Of a stretch of 6,856 nucleotides of DNA, positions 5,981 through 6,856 are shown piece by piece. The notes under the pieces were generated by a model. It was not told the DNA's origin. It searched no databases and saw only the letters and a list, made by a program, of their open reading frames with translations. Both the position numbers and the translations under genes were made by a program. This DNA comes from Candidatus Aminicenantota bacterium (lineage in GTDB: Bacteria > Acidobacteriota > Aminicenantia > Aminicenantales > Aminicenantaceae): positions 1 through 6,856 of the forward strand of contig SOIA01000056.1 in the NCBI GenBank assembly GCA_004378665.1. The letters are read 5' to 3'. The number at the start of each line of letters is the position of its first letter. The first letter of the stretch is position 1.

Positions 5981-6702
5981 TTCACTTCGATCAAGCATAA
6001 GCCTTTGGCCGGGGCGGTGGGGCTGGCCAGAGACCTTTTGTTTTTCCTGAAAAGATCCTCAATCTGTTCCGGCGATAACTTGCCTTTTCCTGCCTCAAGG
6101 AGTGTTCCGACTATGGTCCGAACCATGTAGCGCAGGAATCCGTTGGCTTCCACCGTGTAGATGATTTCGTCCCCTTTCTTGTGTAGTTCGGAGCGAGTGA
6201 CTTTCCTGATGGGATCGAGCAATCTGTTGGAGGAGAATGCGGTGAAATCTGCTTCCCGGATGAACAGAGGAACTGCCCTCCTCATGAGATTGACATTCAG
6301 TGCGGAAGGCCAATGAAGGACGTATCGGACGATGAACGGGCTGATTTTTGGAGAGTGAAGTATTCTGTACTTGTAGATCTTTGACCTGGCCATTTTTCTT
6401 GCATGAAAATCCGGAGCAGTTCTGACGAGAGAAGAAATTCTGATGTCCTGTGGGAGGAGAGAGTTGAGTGCCCGCAAAAGCTCATCATCATCCATGCGGA
6501 GATTGGCCTTGAAATTGGCCACCTGCGCCCGGGCGTGCACGCCCGCATCTGTCCGGCCCGCACCGATGACGTTAATTTTTTTCTGAGTGATTTTAGCCAG
6601 AGAGTCTTCAAGCGTACCCTGGATCGTCTTCTTGTCTGGCTGACGCTGCCAGCCGTGGAACTCTGTCCCGTCGTAACTGAGAATAATTTTATAATTCTGC
6701 AT
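5974..6702 (-). CDS. truA: TruA, tRNA pseudouridine synthase (positions 38-40)
   Basis: TruA converts uridines 38, 39 and 40 in the anticodon stem-loop of many tRNAs to pseudouridine, in the cytoplasm as a homodimer. The 242 residues are normal for bacterial TruA. YDGTEFHGWQRQP (10-22) is the N-terminal signature. GAGRTDAGVHARAQ (47-60) contains the nucleophile D52. Later blocks include FHARKMARSKIYKYRI and GFLRYMVRTIVGTLLEAGKG. The start is the ATG read from 6702 down, matching the usual beginning just before the first strand (YKIILSYDGT). No SD lies at normal distance; AAGGGTGA about 18 bases upstream is too far, and the leader is A+T-rich. The TGA stop (5974-5976) lies inside the end of rimI on the other strand. 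Confidence 0.97.
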   Translation of the reverse strand: MQNYKIILSYDGTEFHGWQRQPDKKTIQGTLEDSLAKITQKKINVIGAGRTDAGVHARAQVANFKANLRMDDDELLRALNSLLPQDIRISSLVRTAPDFHARKMARSKIYKYRILHSPKISPFIVRYVLHWPSALNVNLMRRAVPLFIREADFTAFSSNRLLDPIRKVTRSELHKKGDEIIYTVEANGFLRYMVRTIVGTLLEAGKGKLSPEQIEDLFRKNKRSLASPTAPAKGLCLIEVNY

Positions 6703-6797
6703 TTTTATTATTTAAATATTTCACCCTTCTGTAATTGCGGGCGAAGCGCGGCAATCTCATAAAGAAAATATTCCTTTCCTATAACAAATCCGGTCAT

Positions 6798-6856
6798 TCA
6801 CGAAGTCAGCGGAAAATAATCTTTCAAAGCTTCGTTCACCGCCTCTTCTGCGGATT
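6798..6856 (-). CDS. C-terminal end of an unidentified minus-strand gene (partial)
   Basis: Read on the minus strand from the right edge, one frame gives SAEEAVNEALKDYFPLTS and stops at TGA (6798-6800). The amphipathic, acidic/lysine pattern looks like a genuine C-terminal helix. The other two minus-strand frames stop early or look basic and random. It would lie 95 bases upstream of truA in the same direction, so co-transcription with truA is possible. With 18 residues the family cannot be named, and the call is tentative. Confidence 0.35.
   Translation of the reverse strand, partial: SAEEAVNEALKDYFPLTS

Noticed and set aside
5960..6010. Bidirectional terminator at the rimI/truA junction
   Set aside because: The genes overlap by 7 bases, and no stem-loop with flanking T-runs is visible around the two stop codons.
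6530..6545. A 16-base perfect palindrome, CGGGCGTGCACGCCCG
   Set aside because: It lies in truA over the invariant Gly-Val-His-Ala-Arg-Ala codons next to the catalytic Asp, so coding constraint explains it. There is no T-run for a terminator and no neighbouring promoter.
6703..6797. Possible promoter in the A+T-rich leader of truA
   Set aside because: TATTTA-like stretches occur, but no -35 match lies at 16-18 base spacing, so no promoter can be supported.

Overview
The window is a densely packed bacterial stretch, with no intergenic gap above about 100 bases. The first 5.5 kb looks like one plus-strand transcription unit, and the last kilobase is read from the minus strand. The bacterial assignment rests on tsaB, rimI and truA housekeeping genes, Shine-Dalgarno sites before several starts, and a TTG start. 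Base composition is moderate, near 50% G+C by eye. The short, two-subunit aconitase-family enzymes are the kind found in archaea and many anaerobic bacteria. An uncultured anaerobe is plausible, but the sequence does not fix the phylum.

Positions 3-4816 hold a 2-oxoacid or TCA-type carboxylic acid operon. It starts with the C-terminal tail of an unidentified gene. Then come large and small subunits of a LeuC/LeuD-family hydro-lyase (138-1391 and 1388-1882), an isocitrate/homoisocitrate/3-isopropylmalate-type dehydrogenase (1893-3008), and a second, clearly divergent hydro-lyase pair (3022-4272 and 4274-4816). Spacings run from a 4-base overlap to 21 bases. Chemically, a hydro-lyase moves the hydroxyl group of a 2-hydroxy di- or tricarboxylate, and the dehydrogenase then oxidises and decarboxylates the product to a 2-oxoacid. 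Candidate pathways are citrate to 2-oxoglutarate, homocitrate to 2-oxoadipate, or 2-isopropylmalate to 2-oxoisocaproate. One dehydrogenase flanked by two different hydro-lyases is the most unusual feature here. The second hydro-lyase has lost the family's Asp-His pair and has other active-site changes, so its substrate is open.

Positions 4825-5980 continue the same strand after only 8 bases with tsaB (tRNA t6A synthesis) and rimI (ribosomal protein S18 N-acetyltransferase), a common bacterial pairing. rimI meets truA (tRNA pseudouridine synthase, 5974-6702, minus strand) tail to tail with a 7-base overlap. Upstream of truA lie about 95 bases without a convincing gene, then the probable C-terminal end of another minus-strand gene cut by the window edge. 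No tRNA, rRNA, CRISPR array, insertion sequence, riboswitch or convincing terminator was seen.
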